A stretch of DNA of 64,000 nucleotides from Ampelocalamus luodianensis (Eukaryota; Streptophyta; Magnoliopsida; Poales; Poaceae). Shown one piece after another: positions 25,028-35,749 of this stretch. The translations under genes and the position numbers were made by a program. The stretch is from positions 15,275,488-15,339,487 of the forward strand of contig CM070625.1 in NCBI GenBank assembly GCA_036346255.1. Reading direction: 5' to 3'. A model generated the notes under the pieces. That model ran no database searches. It saw only the letters and a program-made list of their open reading frames with translations, and was not told where the DNA came from. Each line of letters opens with the position of its first letter. Position 1 is the first letter of the stretch.

Positions 25028-25190
25028 AGCCCAGTAGGCCCATCAAGTTTTGGGCTTGGATATTAGGCCCATTTCCGAGTGCGTTTTTCTACTCTTGTAT
25101 TGTTCAACCTTTTCCTAAGGAGATTTCGTTGCTCAAGTTAGTATGGAAAGACAGCCTGGCCCAATTCTGTTGGACTTTGGGCTAACTTGG
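25028..25190 (-). promoter_or_regulatory. Cluster of site II motifs (TGGGCC/T) upstream of NDUFV2
   Basis: AGCCCA (25028-25033), GGCCCA (25037-25042), TGGGCT (25051-25056), GGCCCA (25066-25071) and two more near 25158 and 25180 lie about 140-300 bp upstream of the NDUFV2 start codon. Site II elements bound by TCP factors are known to be enriched in plant promoters of mitochondrial protein genes. The function here is inferred from motif density and position. Confidence 0.55.
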
Positions 25191-25533
25191 CCGGCCCGTA
25201 ATTCCGTAAAAGACCAGCCTCTGCGATCCGATCCATACGTACCGGCGGCCGGGGCAGCACAAGATAATTCATGCCCGCGCCGGAGACGAACACGACGCCT
25301 GACGCGCGACGGCGCCGACGAGCGGCCACAGAACCGCGCAACCTCACGTTCTGTGCGTACTTTGGCACGCGGGGAGTCGCAGTGATGGCGTCCGTCGTAT
25401 ATACAAAGTAAAGGGGGATTCAATAAAAGAAAAGAATAAATGATGCCATCAAGTGCTTCGTAGTTACCATAAATGCTCTTGCATTTCGACAGGCCGGCCA
25501 TACTTGGCGCCGAAGTTTACCACTGCCTCGCCC

Positions 25534-25598
25534 ATATAATCAAACGCGGTAACCCTCTCCACTCTGCTCTCTCTCTCTCTGTCTAAACCCTAGCCTCC
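25534..25598 (+). promoter_or_regulatory. Candidate core promoter and leader of the NAC gene
   Basis: A TATA-like ATATAAT is at 25534-25540, about 60 bp before the first ATG. A CT-rich tract (25556-25582) follows, typical of plant transcription starts and leaders. The leader would be only about 30-40 nt. Confidence 0.45.
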
Positions 25599-26717
25599 AT
25601 GAGCTCCGCATCCATGGCGTCCCCACCTCCCCAGCCCAAGCCTGACCTGCCCACCGGCTACACCTTCACCCCCCAGGACGACGAGTTGCTCTCCGTCTAC
25701 TTCCGCCACAGGATCGCCCGCGAGCCGCTCCCCGGCGCCACGGGCAGGTTCTTCCACGACGCCGACATCTACGCCGCCGAGCCCGCGACGCTCATCGCCG
25801 ACTACCCGCCCGCGCCGGCAAGAAAGGGCGAGAGAAACAGCTGGTTCTTCTTCAGCTCCGTGAGGCCCAAGAACAGCCGCGGCAGCCGCAAGTCTCGCAC
25901 AGTCGGGGACGGCAAGGGCACCTGGCACTCCGAGCGGGCCCGGAAGGGCGTCGTCGACGGGGAGGGCCGCCTCGTCGGGCACCGTCAGAGCTTCTCCTAC
26001 AAGCCCAAGAACGGCGACAAGTCGGAGTGGCTGATGACGGAGTTCGGCGTGGATCAAGAAGACGACGAGAGCCGCCGCGGCGAACCCGTGCCGGTTCTTT
26101 GCAAGATCTACCAGACACCTCGTATGCGCCGATCCGCGTCGAATCCGTCGTCAGCGGGGTCAGCGCGCAAGAGGAATGCGACGGACGAGCACCCTGATCA
26201 GACTTCATCAGCTCCCGTGAGGCGGCGGCTGTTTCCCTCTCCTCCTGCACCAACTCCGCTGGCCGCGTCGCAGGACAAGGACGCTACAATATTGGAGTCT
26301 CTTCACGGCTTCTTGATGTCCGTCGAGCCAGAGGCAGAGGCAGAGGCAGAGGAGTCGCAAGGCGAGACATCACCGTTGGATTACGGCTTCTTCATTTCCG
26401 ACCACGCCCGTTCCCCGCTGAGCTGCTACGGCACGCCCCTCCTGGACGACGGTGACGATTCCGGCATCCCGCCATGCGCGCCTGATGCCGAGACGCCTGG
26501 TTCTTGGTCTTGGACAGGGGGACGCACCACTGAGCCTTGTGTGAGCGGGATAGTGCTTCTTGAAAGCTTGCTCGCGGACGTAGAATACTGGAGCGACGCT
26601 GGATTCGCACAAGATGCGTTCTACTGGTGCGGCAAGTCATCTGCTATTGACTCGCCGGTGGCATCGACTCCATCGTGCAGCGGAATGGAGTTCTGCCGTG
26701 CATTGCCTGATGACTGA
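25599..26717 (+). CDS. NAC-domain protein, intronless, 372 aa
   Basis: This is a plant-specific NAC family protein, expected to act in the nucleus as a DNA-binding transcription factor. The NAC domain spans about residues 18-170. Subdomain A is LPTGYTFTPQDDELL (usual form LPPGFRFHPTDEEL), followed by DADIYAAEPATL, SWFFFSSVRPK, GKGTWHS, GRLVGHRQSFSYKP, SEWLMTEFGV and VLCKIYQTPR. The C-terminal half is acidic and Ser/Pro-rich, with an EAEAEAEE run, as in NAC activation regions. It is unusual in lacking the introns most NAC genes have and in diverging from consensus in subdomains A and B. This fits the grass-expanded, poorly characterised NAC subgroups. The first ATG (25599) is used; a second in-frame ATG at 25614 has better context and would remove 5 residues. 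It ends with TGA at 26715. Confidence 0.9.
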   Translation: MSSASMASPPPQPKPDLPTGYTFTPQDDELLSVYFRHRIAREPLPGATGRFFHDADIYAAEPATLIADYPPAPARKGERNSWFFFSSVRPKNSRGSRKSRTVGDGKGTWHSERARKGVVDGEGRLVGHRQSFSYKPKNGDKSEWLMTEFGVDQEDDESRRGEPVPVLCKIYQTPRMRRSASNPSSAGSARKRNATDEHPDQTSSAPVRRRLFPSPPAPTPLAASQDKDATILESLHGFLMSVEPEAEAEAEESQGETSPLDYGFFISDHARSPLSCYGTPLLDDGDDSGIPPCAPDAETPGSWSWTGGRTTEPCVSGIVLLESLLADVEYWSDAGFAQDAFYWCGKSSAIDSPVASTPSCSGMEFCRALPDD

Positions 26718-27165
26718 TGACCGGAGCTAGCTAGTCTTTTTCAGTTCCTGGAAGCAGGATGGAGTGAATGATTTGTTGTACCACCTTAATGCATCGACTG
26801 ATGATCTTGATGTGTATTTCAGTATGTAACATCTGAAAGTTCACATGCTTATTCAATCTGAAATTTTGAGTGTTTACCCGACCTCTGTTTGTGATTTCTT
26901 GTGGTGTAATCATGGGTAGCTGAAATCTTTAAGCTGAGAACTGGCTGATGCACTTTCGATCCTCTCGCGTTTACTGTGTCTGTTCATTTACTTGCTATGA
27001 TGATTTCACCCCTCATAATGTATCTCTGACTATAAGACAGATATCCCAATTCTGTTAAGATGTTGAGATGGCTATTCGTTCCTTTTTATCGCGAATCTAT
27101 GTATACTTTGCATTGTTCTTCTCGCATTACATGGGAAATAGCAAATTGCTTGTCCACGCATTACA
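26718..27165. other. 3' side of the NAC gene, intergenic
   Basis: This holds the presumed NAC 3' UTR and AT-rich spacer. No other gene or repeat is recognised. Confidence 0.4.
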
Positions 27166-27441
27166 TGTAACACCCCAAGCTCCAAATAAGCTTAGATCTA
27201 CCCACACACAAGATAAACCACACACTCGGACCGACCGCACTTACGTTTTTGTAATCGCTTCGCTTAAAATGGTTAACTCGAGGGTTGTAATGCATTTGTC
27301 AATATGGGTTATATACTTATATGTTGGTGATCGTCACTTCCTAACTAGCAACGTGGGACTATCCTCCCAACACATGCACTTATACCCCTACATGTGTCAC
27401 ATTTGGGCTCAATTCATCCTTCTCTTGGGCCGGATCTCACA
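27166..27441 (+). mobile_element. Short LTR-like segment (TGTAACACCCC...CTCACA), candidate solo LTR
   Basis: It begins TGTAACACCCCAAGCTCC and ends GGGCCGGATCTCACA, with a GTTAACTCGAGGGTT box and an ACGTGGGACTATCCTCCCAA phrase inside, both in the style of grass LTRs. Flanks are TTACA (27161-27165) and TTAAT (27442-27446), so no exact target duplication supports it. It has no coding capacity. Confidence 0.4.
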
Positions 27442-27950
27442 TTAATGCACTAAGTCATGCTCTCCTCTTCACCAGTGAGTTCTTTGGTGGGACCTACTCA
27501 CTCAATCTCCACCGGTATCGATTCAGATATAGCATTTACAAATTTGCTAGTCTGGCTACGGGATTTGCGCGAAAAGATTCATAGCATGTACAACTGTACA
27601 CATGCTGTTCTAGATAACGGCTCTGTCAGTATGCCTTCTCAGATTTCCTCTCTGGTGATTCATAACCGTAGTCGGAATCACAGCATGCATCTTCAGTACA
27701 TGCTTCAGTTAATCCATGACACCATGAGCTGCATCGAAATTTATTCAGTACTGCATGTGCACAACTTCTTGCATATGCATGAATCATGATAGGCGCAAAC
27801 CTGTCATGAAACCAACTAATTAACATCTGCAGATACAGGGAACTTAGTTACAGATAGCCATGTCTGCAATTACACCAACGCTGCCATGCACATAATACAC
27901 AGGATCACAGACCAGGCAGAGTACAGAAAGGGAATGAAAAGATGGTATAT

Positions 27951-28440
27951 TCAGAGCGAGAGGCCGCCGGACTCCTCGTCCTCGTCGAGGGTGGAGCTGT
28001 AGACGGTGTAGAGGGACCAGATGAGGCCGAAAATGCCGAGCAGGATCCACCCCAGCAGGTTGTTGCTCAGCCCCAGGCTCAGCCCGGTGCCCTCCGTCGA
28101 CATCCGCTCGTCGACCAGCGCCAGCGCCGGAGCTGCCGACACTGTCATCGCGCTTGCCGCGGCCAGCAGCGACGCGCCGTTGACGACGGCGGGAGATGCC
28201 TCCTCCTGGGCATTCTTTGAGTAGCTGCACCTCACCTTCTCGGCTCTCACTCTCAGCTGAGGCAGCCCTGCAATGAACAGCTTCTTTTGTGTCACTCAAC
28301 AGGGACTTAACATGCTGCAGATGATTGACATTTTTTGTGATTAATTGGTAGATGATGAGCTTACCTTGAGCCTGCGACGGCCTGGCGACGGCGGGGCGGG
28401 CTACGATGGTGGTGGCCGTGGCGGCGCTGATGGTTGCCAT
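27951..28440 (-). CDS. PsbW: Photosystem II reaction centre W protein (PsbW), chloroplast precursor, 2 exons
   Basis: PsbW is a small nuclear-encoded thylakoid membrane protein that stabilises PSII-LHCII supercomplexes. Exon 1 is 28440-28365 and exon 2 is 28267-27951, with a GT-AG intron of 97 nt; the total is 393 nt, 130 residues. The precursor begins MATISAATATTIVARPAVAR, a Ser/Thr/Ala-rich stromal transit peptide. A hydrophobic, Ala-rich thylakoid-targeting segment ends in APALA, giving a mature start at LVDERMSTEGTGLSLGLS. The membrane span is GWILLGIFGLIWSLYTVY, and the acidic tail ends DEDEESGGLSL. All family features are present and the gene looks intact. Confidence 0.96.
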
Positions 28441-29200
28441 GGCTTATCTCTTGTTAGCTAGAAACACTCCTCTCTGGGGGAGATGCAGCAAGTGACAGCA
28501 GGGCAGTGGCGCCTTTGCTCTCAGCTTATGTGGGCTACTTTCTTGGTGCTATTCTTCAGGCGATTTGCAGAATTGCTGCAATTAAGTGTGGCTGCGAAGT
28601 GTCTGGTTACCCATGCGTACATACTCTATCCTCTCCAATCCAATGAGAGTTCGCCACCTGGATACATAGATTCCCATCGGAGAACAAGCAGAAGTTTCCA
28701 CCGTGAGATGGCCGTACGACTCCAACTACCAATTTTGATGCAGCAAATATAAAGGCGTCAGGTTTGTACAACACCACACATCTGAAGCCTGAACATGTAG
28801 TGATGTAAAAATATCATTAGGATCCAATCTAAACATATGTATCAGGGGATTGCACGGTGCACAGCATGGACAAGAGTAACTTGACACACCACGAGACTCC
28901 AAAGGATGCATAGAGATAAATGGAGTGGGCGTAGAGCGATTGACAACAGATGCTTATTTTCAATTTATAAACACAAGTAGCACTCAGGTGTTGGATATTT
29001 TGAGGGTTTTCTGGTAATTTCTTAATTAGAGGAAAAGAAGAAAATGAAAAAAGGAAAACAAAAGGAGTGGGGCCAATCTGTCGGTGGGAGAGAAGAAAGG
29101 GATAAGGCTGGAGACTCCAACCCGATCCAGTTGAGCGCGTCACTTGTTCGGCGTGTGGGGGGAGCTCCTGGCGGCGGCGGTGGCGTAGGAGGCGCCAGCG
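28441..29200. other. Upstream region of PsbW, no gene seen
   Basis: This is the promoter side of PsbW (to its right). I could not identify a convincing TATA box. GATA-type and CCAAT-like phrases (for example CCAATCCAATGAGAG near 28635-28650) are present but not decisive. ORFs crossing 28829-29249 have no recognisable domain. Confidence 0.35.
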
Positions 29201-29239
29201 GCCCAGGCGCTTCAGTGCCGGCTATTGGCTGCAGCCGCG

Positions 29240-29490
29240 CCTCACCCACTCCAGTTCTCCTCTTTAAGCCGCCTCCTGCTCCTCTTTCTTCATCCCCGAA
29301 TCAGCGAGTTCCCCTTTTGGAGTTTTCTTCTTTCCCTCCGATTTGTGTTTGGCTTTGGGCTCTTGGAGCTCCTGCCCACCGTGGTTGATTCAACGCTGTC
29401 GGTGGAGAGCTTCAGACCATCCTCTGTGTGCATCTCGCCGGTTCCATTCTTGCACCCTATTCTCTGTGGGTGTTTTGTATTAGGAATCGG
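29240..29490 (+). other. Possible orphan 5' leader exon with intron start
   Basis: A pyrimidine-rich, GC-moderate stretch ends in GGAATCGG followed by the splice-donor-like GTACGTGCGC (29491). T-rich, intron-like sequence then runs to about 30200. This is the usual look of a non-coding first exon with a long leader intron in grasses. No downstream coding exon on this strand was found. It may be a truncated gene, a non-coding transcript or chance. Confidence 0.25.
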
Positions 29491-29499
29491 GTACGTGCG

Positions 29500-30779
29500 C
29501 ATTTGGGGTTCGTTTGGTCGACTCTGGCTTGGAATTGGTGAGGAAGAAGGATTCGATTACTGGTGATTGGTGCTTCGTGGTTGCATTCGGCTGGTGCACT
29601 GTGATTGGTCTTGTGCGGCATTTCTCCGTACCTTGACTTCGTAATTTAGATTGGCATTGTATCTCCGACGACCTCGTCCATTCGAATGCGTCACAGCGAG
29701 GCAATTGGTTTTCTGAGTCAGCGTCATTCGGCGTGCCTTGCCCGGTTCACTCCTCGGTAGCTTTGAGTGTCATCTGCTTCGTGAGCATTGTTGTTTTCCA
29801 TTTTTCGCATTACTCTTGCATATGTGCTATGCTAGTAGAAGTTTCAAACTGTGTTGATTTGATTAACTCTAGCACTGGGAAATATTGCTTGATAATGAAT
29901 GTAGGTTCGGTTTAACTGCTCGATGAGGATGATTGTCATATTATGAAATTGAATTGATAACCAAATCAGACTTGAGCTATTTTTATTGCTTACTATTGTC
30001 AATTTATTTCTAGCAGCTTGGTTCTGATACTTTTTGTATTTCGGTTGTGACTAAATAGAACTTGATCATTTGTGTTCTGTGATATTGCTGATCTACTGTT
30101 ATCTAATTGACTTAATTGCTGAAATTAGTGATTTCTTTGCACTGTCAGATGATCAATACTCCATTTGACGAAAATCTAATGTGTTGATATAGTGATTCCT
30201 TTTGCACTGTTAATCACATGATCCTTTGTTGATTGAAAGTATAATTTGTTGTTTATAAGATAATTCTTGACATTTAGTAAAGCATTAATTTCAACTCAAA
30301 GTCTGATTTGTTGTTATCATATTTAATTAATGAAGAATATTGACAAAAGTAGCGAGAAATCCAAGATTACATCTTGTACAACTCTACATCTAAAAGCAAT
30401 AAACAAACGATTAAATCTGAGTATTATGCTGATTTCAATTGTCCTCTTGTTCTATGTTTTGAGCATAATATCATGTTTAAATGACATATAGAATTTACAT
30501 GTTTATATGTTAATTTTGTTATTTAAATATTGCTAAAAATATGTTTTAATTATGATTAATGCTGCTGAAATTAATTCTAAATATTTGCTAAAACCGTTAA
30601 TTTTACAACATCAGGTTCTTACAATTCCACTTAAACATACTAGAATTCAAAGTGAAACAAATTTTCCTCACACAAAACTCCATATTCTAGAGAACAAGTC
30701 TTACCCAAAAACAGATAAACGCAGGTCTAGAAAAACTTTGACACCCCGGGGATCCTTCACTTGAGAGGAATGGGATCCT
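29500..30779. other. AT-rich intron-like or intergenic sequence
   Basis: T-rich to 30200, then AT-rich with no domain-bearing ORF. A perfect 23-bp tandem duplication lies at its right edge (listed separately). Confidence 0.35.
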
Positions 30780-30795
30780 TCACTTGAGAGGAATG
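30750..30795. repeat. Perfect 23-bp tandem duplication at the end of the RPS15 fragment
   Basis: The unit beginning GGATCCTTCACTTGAGAGG occupies 30750-30772 and again 30773-30795. It covers the last codons and stop of the ribosomal protein S15 reading frame, so the end of the fragment is duplicated. Confidence 0.9.
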
Positions 30796-31028
30796 AACCT
30801 CGAGGAGTGGCTAGCACCGATACCGGCCTTCCATGCTTGACGGGCTTGTAGCTGATGGAGAATTCAGCAAGGTAGTGGCCAATCATCTCAGGCTTGATCT
30901 CGACCTGGTTGAACGTTTTCCCATTGTAGACTCCAATTATGCTGCCTATCATCTCTGGCACAATGATCATGTTGAGCAGATGAGTCCTGATAAGGCTCTG
31001 GCTTCTCAACTGCAGGTGCCTCCTTTTT
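30780..31028 (-). pseudogene. RPS15: Cytosolic ribosomal protein S15 (uS19), last-exon fragment, frameshifted
   Basis: On the minus strand an acceptor-like TGTACAG (31035-31029) precedes AAAAAGGAGGCACC, matching the KKEAP start of the S15 last exon. NMIIVPEMIGSIIGVYNG, KTFNQVEIKPEMIGHYLAEF and SISYKPVKHGRP are nearly perfect S15 sequence. A one-base gain just before RTHL and a one-base loss just after HGRP put the middle in a different frame from both ends. The original stop (TGA, 30780-30782) is reached in the first frame. No upstream S15 exon was found in the window. The intron remnant argues for a duplicated gene fragment, not a processed copy. It cannot make functional S15. Confidence 0.88.
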
Positions 31029-31186
31029 CTGTACATGTTTGGAAAACAACAAATAGACTTTTACTTACAGAGTTAATAGTATACTCTCCAACACTTCATG
31101 ACACACGGATAACTTAGGAATGGTGAAAACAACTGCACACAATAACATTAGCAGTATAAATTTAGAAACACACTAACAACTTATCA

Positions 31187-32949
31187 TGTTGGACCGAAAA
31201 GGCGACTAGACGGGGAGGGGGTGAATAGGAGCTCAATCAACTTTTCTCCCAAATCAGATTCAATATGAATCTCACTCCAATAGCTATGAAAGCTATGAAG
31301 ATCAATCAATCAAGCACAACGGAAGACTTGTATTGAATCCAATCAAAACCCCGAAGTAAAAGCAACAAAAACTCAAGAATCAGCCTAATGAACAGTACCA
31401 GTGGTCAGACCGGTGAACAGTAAATTCAGACAAATGAATAGTAAACAGACTGAAAAACGAAAATAAAAATTGATGTAACTTTTGATCCGTAACTCCAAAC
31501 TTCACGAAACTTGGAACACACCTTCCTAAGGATATCAGGAATCTATTCCATGCAACGATCGTGAAGATCCTTGCCAAAGTTCCTATCTTTTTCAGTTTGA
31601 ACGGAGCGTGCTCCAAAACCGAACCAAAATCGAAATATGATCTAGAAACTTGCTCGTGGATGATTGATGATCAAGAAGACCCTAGATGGGTTTCCACATA
31701 CTACAACAAGTTAGATCATGGCAAGAAACCAACCAAAAACTCGCGGATCAAAGAAAGACTCAAAATCATCAAATAAAGAGAAAGAAAGCAAAGGAACACA
31801 TCTTTGAGCAAACTTTCTTGGATTGATTTGATATGGTGCTGGTTTACAACTACTCCATCAATGGAGGACAAAGCTCAACACATGAGCACGAAATCAAATC
31901 AAAACTCTCTAGAACCCTAACCTCCAACTATCTTCTCCCTAAGCACACAAGGTTTTCAAAACAAATGAAAGGGTTGAGGGGGTGCAGCCACCTCCCTCCT
32001 CTATTTATAGTGGAGGCTAGACCTTCTAGAAGAGTTTCCCTAATGGGCTCCCGTTAAGGCCCAACACAAACGGGTCACACACGCACGCATTTTAAAGCGC
32101 CGTCTTCATCTCCTCTTGACCTAATCCGCTTCTTCACGCACCGTCTTGTGCCGCGGGTTAGCAAAAGGTCACCAATGCGGTATTTGATAAAAATTACCAA
32201 AATACCCCTCCTCGATCTTTTTGTAAAGACCGAGTCCATTCTTCGTGAAGCACTTCCATGCTTCGCCACGTGTAGGTTGATCCAACGGCTCTCATCATGT
32301 CGGCAAATCTCTCCCATTCGGCTCCCACCGAAACCACCATGGCACTTGCACCGACCCCCGCGCCGCTTGATCCAACCCGTCGCACCGAACTGCCCGTTCG
32401 ATCACATTTGTCCATCTTGCACCATGCTTGAATCGAATGATTCCACCCGACATCGTCGATCGTTCTGAACCTCAGCTCTTCAAACCTAGTCCCGATCATC
32501 CTCGTCATTGACCGTCGTTGACCACCAAGCAACCTGCACAACAATAGACAAGCAAATCGAAACCGGGAACAAGTTCTTCACAACTTGACTCACGTTAGTA
32601 AAAACATGCATCATGCAACACATATGCACTGAAACCCATGAGATTGACCTAACAACCAACACATCGCTGCTAAGAAGGCCAGCAACATAAGTCAAAACCG
32701 ATCAGACCGCTAGCATGGCCGGTCGGACCGCTCCCCTTGCCGGTCAGACCACCAACCATTGGCCGATCGGACCGCTAACCCTTACGCCCGAAGCAATACC
32801 GGTCGGACCGCCAGAGGTGGCCGGTCTGACCGCCACCGCCGGCCTAACCGCTAAAGCTCGACAAAGAATAAAGAACTTGCCGAAAACGCGTGTTTCTGCA
32901 AACCTTCAAAGCCATTGCTAATTGTCTCATCACTCTAAGATCATGAGCA
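31187..32949 (+). mobile_element. Candidate solo LTR, about 1.76 kb
   Basis: It starts TGTTGGACCGAAAAGGCGACTAG, a common grass LTR opening, and has a TATA-like CTATTTATAG near 32001-32010. It can end at ATGAGCA (32949), giving flanks TATCA (left) and TATCT (right), 4/5 matched. An alternative end at TCTACA (about 32969) gives the right flank TATCC. No pol gene is present. ORFs inside are not protein-like. A cluster of CCGGTCGGACCG-type palindromes lies near the right end. Confidence 0.5.
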
Positions 32950-33611
32950 TATCTCCATAATATCTACATATCCACCTGATCACAACAAGTCAGAACCTAC
33001 AGAACAATTCTCTTTTCTTTCATGCTACCATTCCCTATGCCTACCCGTTTGTAGGAAGAAATTAAATGCTTGAAGCCTTGAACAGTCTAATCAGATAGCA
33101 CCGAATATGTATCACAATGATATCTAACAGGCAAAAAGACAGGCTCACTGTTCAGCGCCACTCTACATCACTAAGGCTACACAGTCACTCACATTTCTCT
33201 AGTGTCAATACCTACAAAGACCATAAATCTGGAATTGCCAGATGATAACATGGTATGTACTTAGAGTGTGTGCATTAAGTGTATCAATCTTCAGTAGCAT
33301 AATCGAAATAATTGAGCCCATTTCAAACAGCAAGTTTAACAGTAATGTTCGGATGTTGCAGTGTTGCAGGAAAGTTATGAAGCAATAACTCTCCAATGAC
33401 ATGAAATGCATTCAGTTGGTTCTAGTAAAACTCGACATCTCCTGTTACTATACGCAAAAACATGTGTACTACAAAATTTATCCAAAAACCTTAAATTAAC
33501 GACATCTATTCTAGACCTTAACCAGGATATGTTGCCAAACATAAGAAATGTAACATAGAAGCATACGCTCTACCCAATTCAACTTTAGAGTTGAATAAGT
33601 AGTATTTTAGT
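32950..33611. other. AT-rich sequence, no gene seen
   Basis: Non-coding, intron-like or intergenic sequence between two LTRs. It could be a continuation of the S15 gene-fragment intron, but nothing shows this directly. Confidence 0.3.
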
Positions 33612-34401
33612 TGTCGGGGCGGCTCACTGGCCCCAACGATCCGATGAAGATGCAAGAAGGCCTCTCCAAGAGCCAAGAGCCGAAGGCGCGACGAGGCCCC
33701 CAGGGTACCAAGTACACCTTCGGGAGGGCCCCGAAGGGCGCGCGAAGATTAACAGGAGGCCCATGAGGGCCGAGAGTCAAAGGCGCGGTGAGGGCCCCTG
33801 AGGGTACCTAGTACACCTTTGAGAGGGCCCCGAAGAGCGTGCAAAGGCCACTAGGAGGCCCCCAAGAGCCACAGGTCGAAGGCACACGTCGTCACCCCTC
33901 CCCCGAAGGGTATCGCATGTACCTTCGGAAGAGCCGAATGGCGTGGGGAGATAGCTGAGCGCCACAACCAGGAGCGAGGAGGACCCTAGGACCCCTGCCC
34001 GAGGCCACCTCGAGGGCATCGAAAGGTGTCCGGGACCCCTCGACTCGGGAGCACCCCGCGCGGTGCAAAGGGAGAGTGGTACCAGTGGACCGCGCGCACC
34101 GACCCGATGGACCAGGACCAAGAGGGTCCACCATAGACCGGAGGCTACACGTAGCAGAAGAAAAACCCCTACGGCCCCTATAGGCATAGGGCCTTTTTAG
34201 GGGTGGATTTGTAATCTCATGTACCCCGGTCGGAAGACTATAAATAGTCGCATCTCCCATGTATTCAAGGAGGATTTTTTTCAAGGCCATTAATACACAC
34301 TAACTTCTCTCAACACCAGTCCCATCTCCCGAGGATCCCCGGTCCCCCTTGTGGTGACCGGGGTCCCCTTTTCTTTACTGTCTAGTCCTGTTGCTACGAC
34401 A
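33612..34401 (+). mobile_element. 5' LTR of a Ty3/gypsy element
   Basis: It begins TGTCGGGGCGGC, has a TATA box CTATAAATAG near 34239, and ends GCTACGACA. TTGGCGTCGTCCGTGGGGA follows, in the position and style of a gypsy primer-binding site. A gag reading frame starts about 60 bp later. Degenerate phrases such as GGCCCCGAAG.GCG repeat inside. No matching 3' LTR was found in the window. Confidence 0.8.
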
Positions 34402-34461
34402 GTTGGCGTCGTCCGTGGGGAGCGGCAAGAGAGTCATGAAGCATAGTCTCGGAGCACTGGT

Positions 34462-35600
34462 ATGGTCCCTCGGAGGAAGAGCGTACTTAAGGTCTCCGCG
34501 ATCGAGGTGCCTACGACGACCGCTGCCCCTAGCACCCCGACGCCCAAGCGCAGTAGGACCTCCGCAACAGTAGCAGCCGCTATCGAAGCTGCGAAGGAAG
34601 AGGCCAATAACTCCACGCACGAAGACATCGTCAAGAGCGACACTCGGCCCAGCAAGGCGTCCCTTCTCGAAAATCACTAGGCAAGCCCAACTCTACCTGT
34701 GTCCACGAGTGTGACCCAGGAAGTATACAAGGCCCTTCAAAAGGACTTGGCGGACCTCCGCCATGAGGTGCTAAGCCTCCAGCAGCTGGCAGCGGTGGCC
34801 CCGCCCCTGCTCGCGATCATCACACAAGGACAGGCCACCGGAGGCGGGACCCCCTCGGCACCGCCAACGGTGCCATCGAGACCACTGTTCGGGAGGGCCG
34901 AATTCCCCGTTAAGTGCAGGACTAGAGGCGGCTAGTTGGCCAACGGGCTTCAAAATGCCGGACATCAAGTCACACGAGGGGAACACGGACCCCTCGAAAT
35001 TCCTTTGGGTATACGAGACCAGCATCGAGGCGGTCGGGGGAGATGACACCACAAAGGCAAAAAAAGCATCACCCTCGCACTCAGGGGGGAGGCTGACTTG
35101 GTTCTTCACCATCCCCCCATCCATACACGCGTGGGAACAGCCGCGGGACCTCGTGCGTAACAACTTGCAAGAAAACTACGCTGAACCCAAGGAAGCGGGG
35201 CACCTGTTCGCAGACCTACTCATCGCGGACGCCTTTGATAAGATGATGATCCCCAGGGATCGCCTATCGCCCCCAGACATACCCCTGGTAGGCTTCGGGG
35301 AAAGACCGATGATGGCCTTGGGCAATCGTCACATTCAGCAATACCTTCACATTACGAACCGAGGTAGTCACTTTCGACAGGTCCAGATGCCTTACCAGTA
35401 CAACACCATCCTTAGCCATGCCATGCTAAATGCCTTTGGCGCAATCGCGCACCACAACTACCTGTGCATGAAAATTTCCGAACCCGAGGGCATAATTACG
35501 GTGCGCGGGGACCAAGACCTGGCAAGACAAATGGATTCGAAGCAATTGCACCGGCTCGACACATCCACATAGTTGAACCACGTACAAGCACCCCACACGG
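34462..35600 (+). pseudogene. Gypsy-type gag, interrupted
   Basis: Three segments read in order: MVPRRKSVLKVSAIEVP (34462-34680), VTQEVYKALQKDLADLRHEV (34711-34935, coiled-coil-like), and MPDIKSHEGNTDPSKFLWVY with AWEQPRDLVRNN (34955-35572), which is the retrotransposon gag capsid core. Stops at 34678 and 34933 and frame changes break it, and part of the core seems deleted near 35070. No protease, RT or integrase follows; tandem-repeat sequence begins at about 35600. Confidence 0.75.
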
Positions 35601-35749
35601 ACCCACCTTTGGCAAAATAGGCGTTGAATGCCAAACCGGAGGGGTAGCTCTGAAGGGTCCCCCTGAGAAAAGCCTCCCCGCAGAAGACGGTGGCCCTCTG
35701 AGCAGACCTCCCGACAGAAGCGCACAAAGCCATCCTAGGGGTACTCCCA

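Noticed and set aside
25590..26253. Minus-strand ORFs of 155 and 133 residues
   Set aside because: Antisense shadows of the NAC coding sequence.
27942..28224. Plus-strand ORFs over PsbW
   Set aside because: Antisense shadows of PsbW exon 2.
30741..30757. CCCCGGGGATCC resembles a cloning polylinker, suggesting vector contamination
   Set aside because: The GGATCC belongs to a 23-bp unit of genuine RPS15 3' sequence and the surroundings are plant sequence; the SmaI/BamHI-like string is probably chance.
30780..31028. RPS15 fragment as a processed (mRNA-derived) pseudogene
   Set aside because: An acceptor-like TGTACAG and non-exonic sequence lie where the preceding exon would continue, and there is no poly-A tract, so a DNA-level fragment is more likely.
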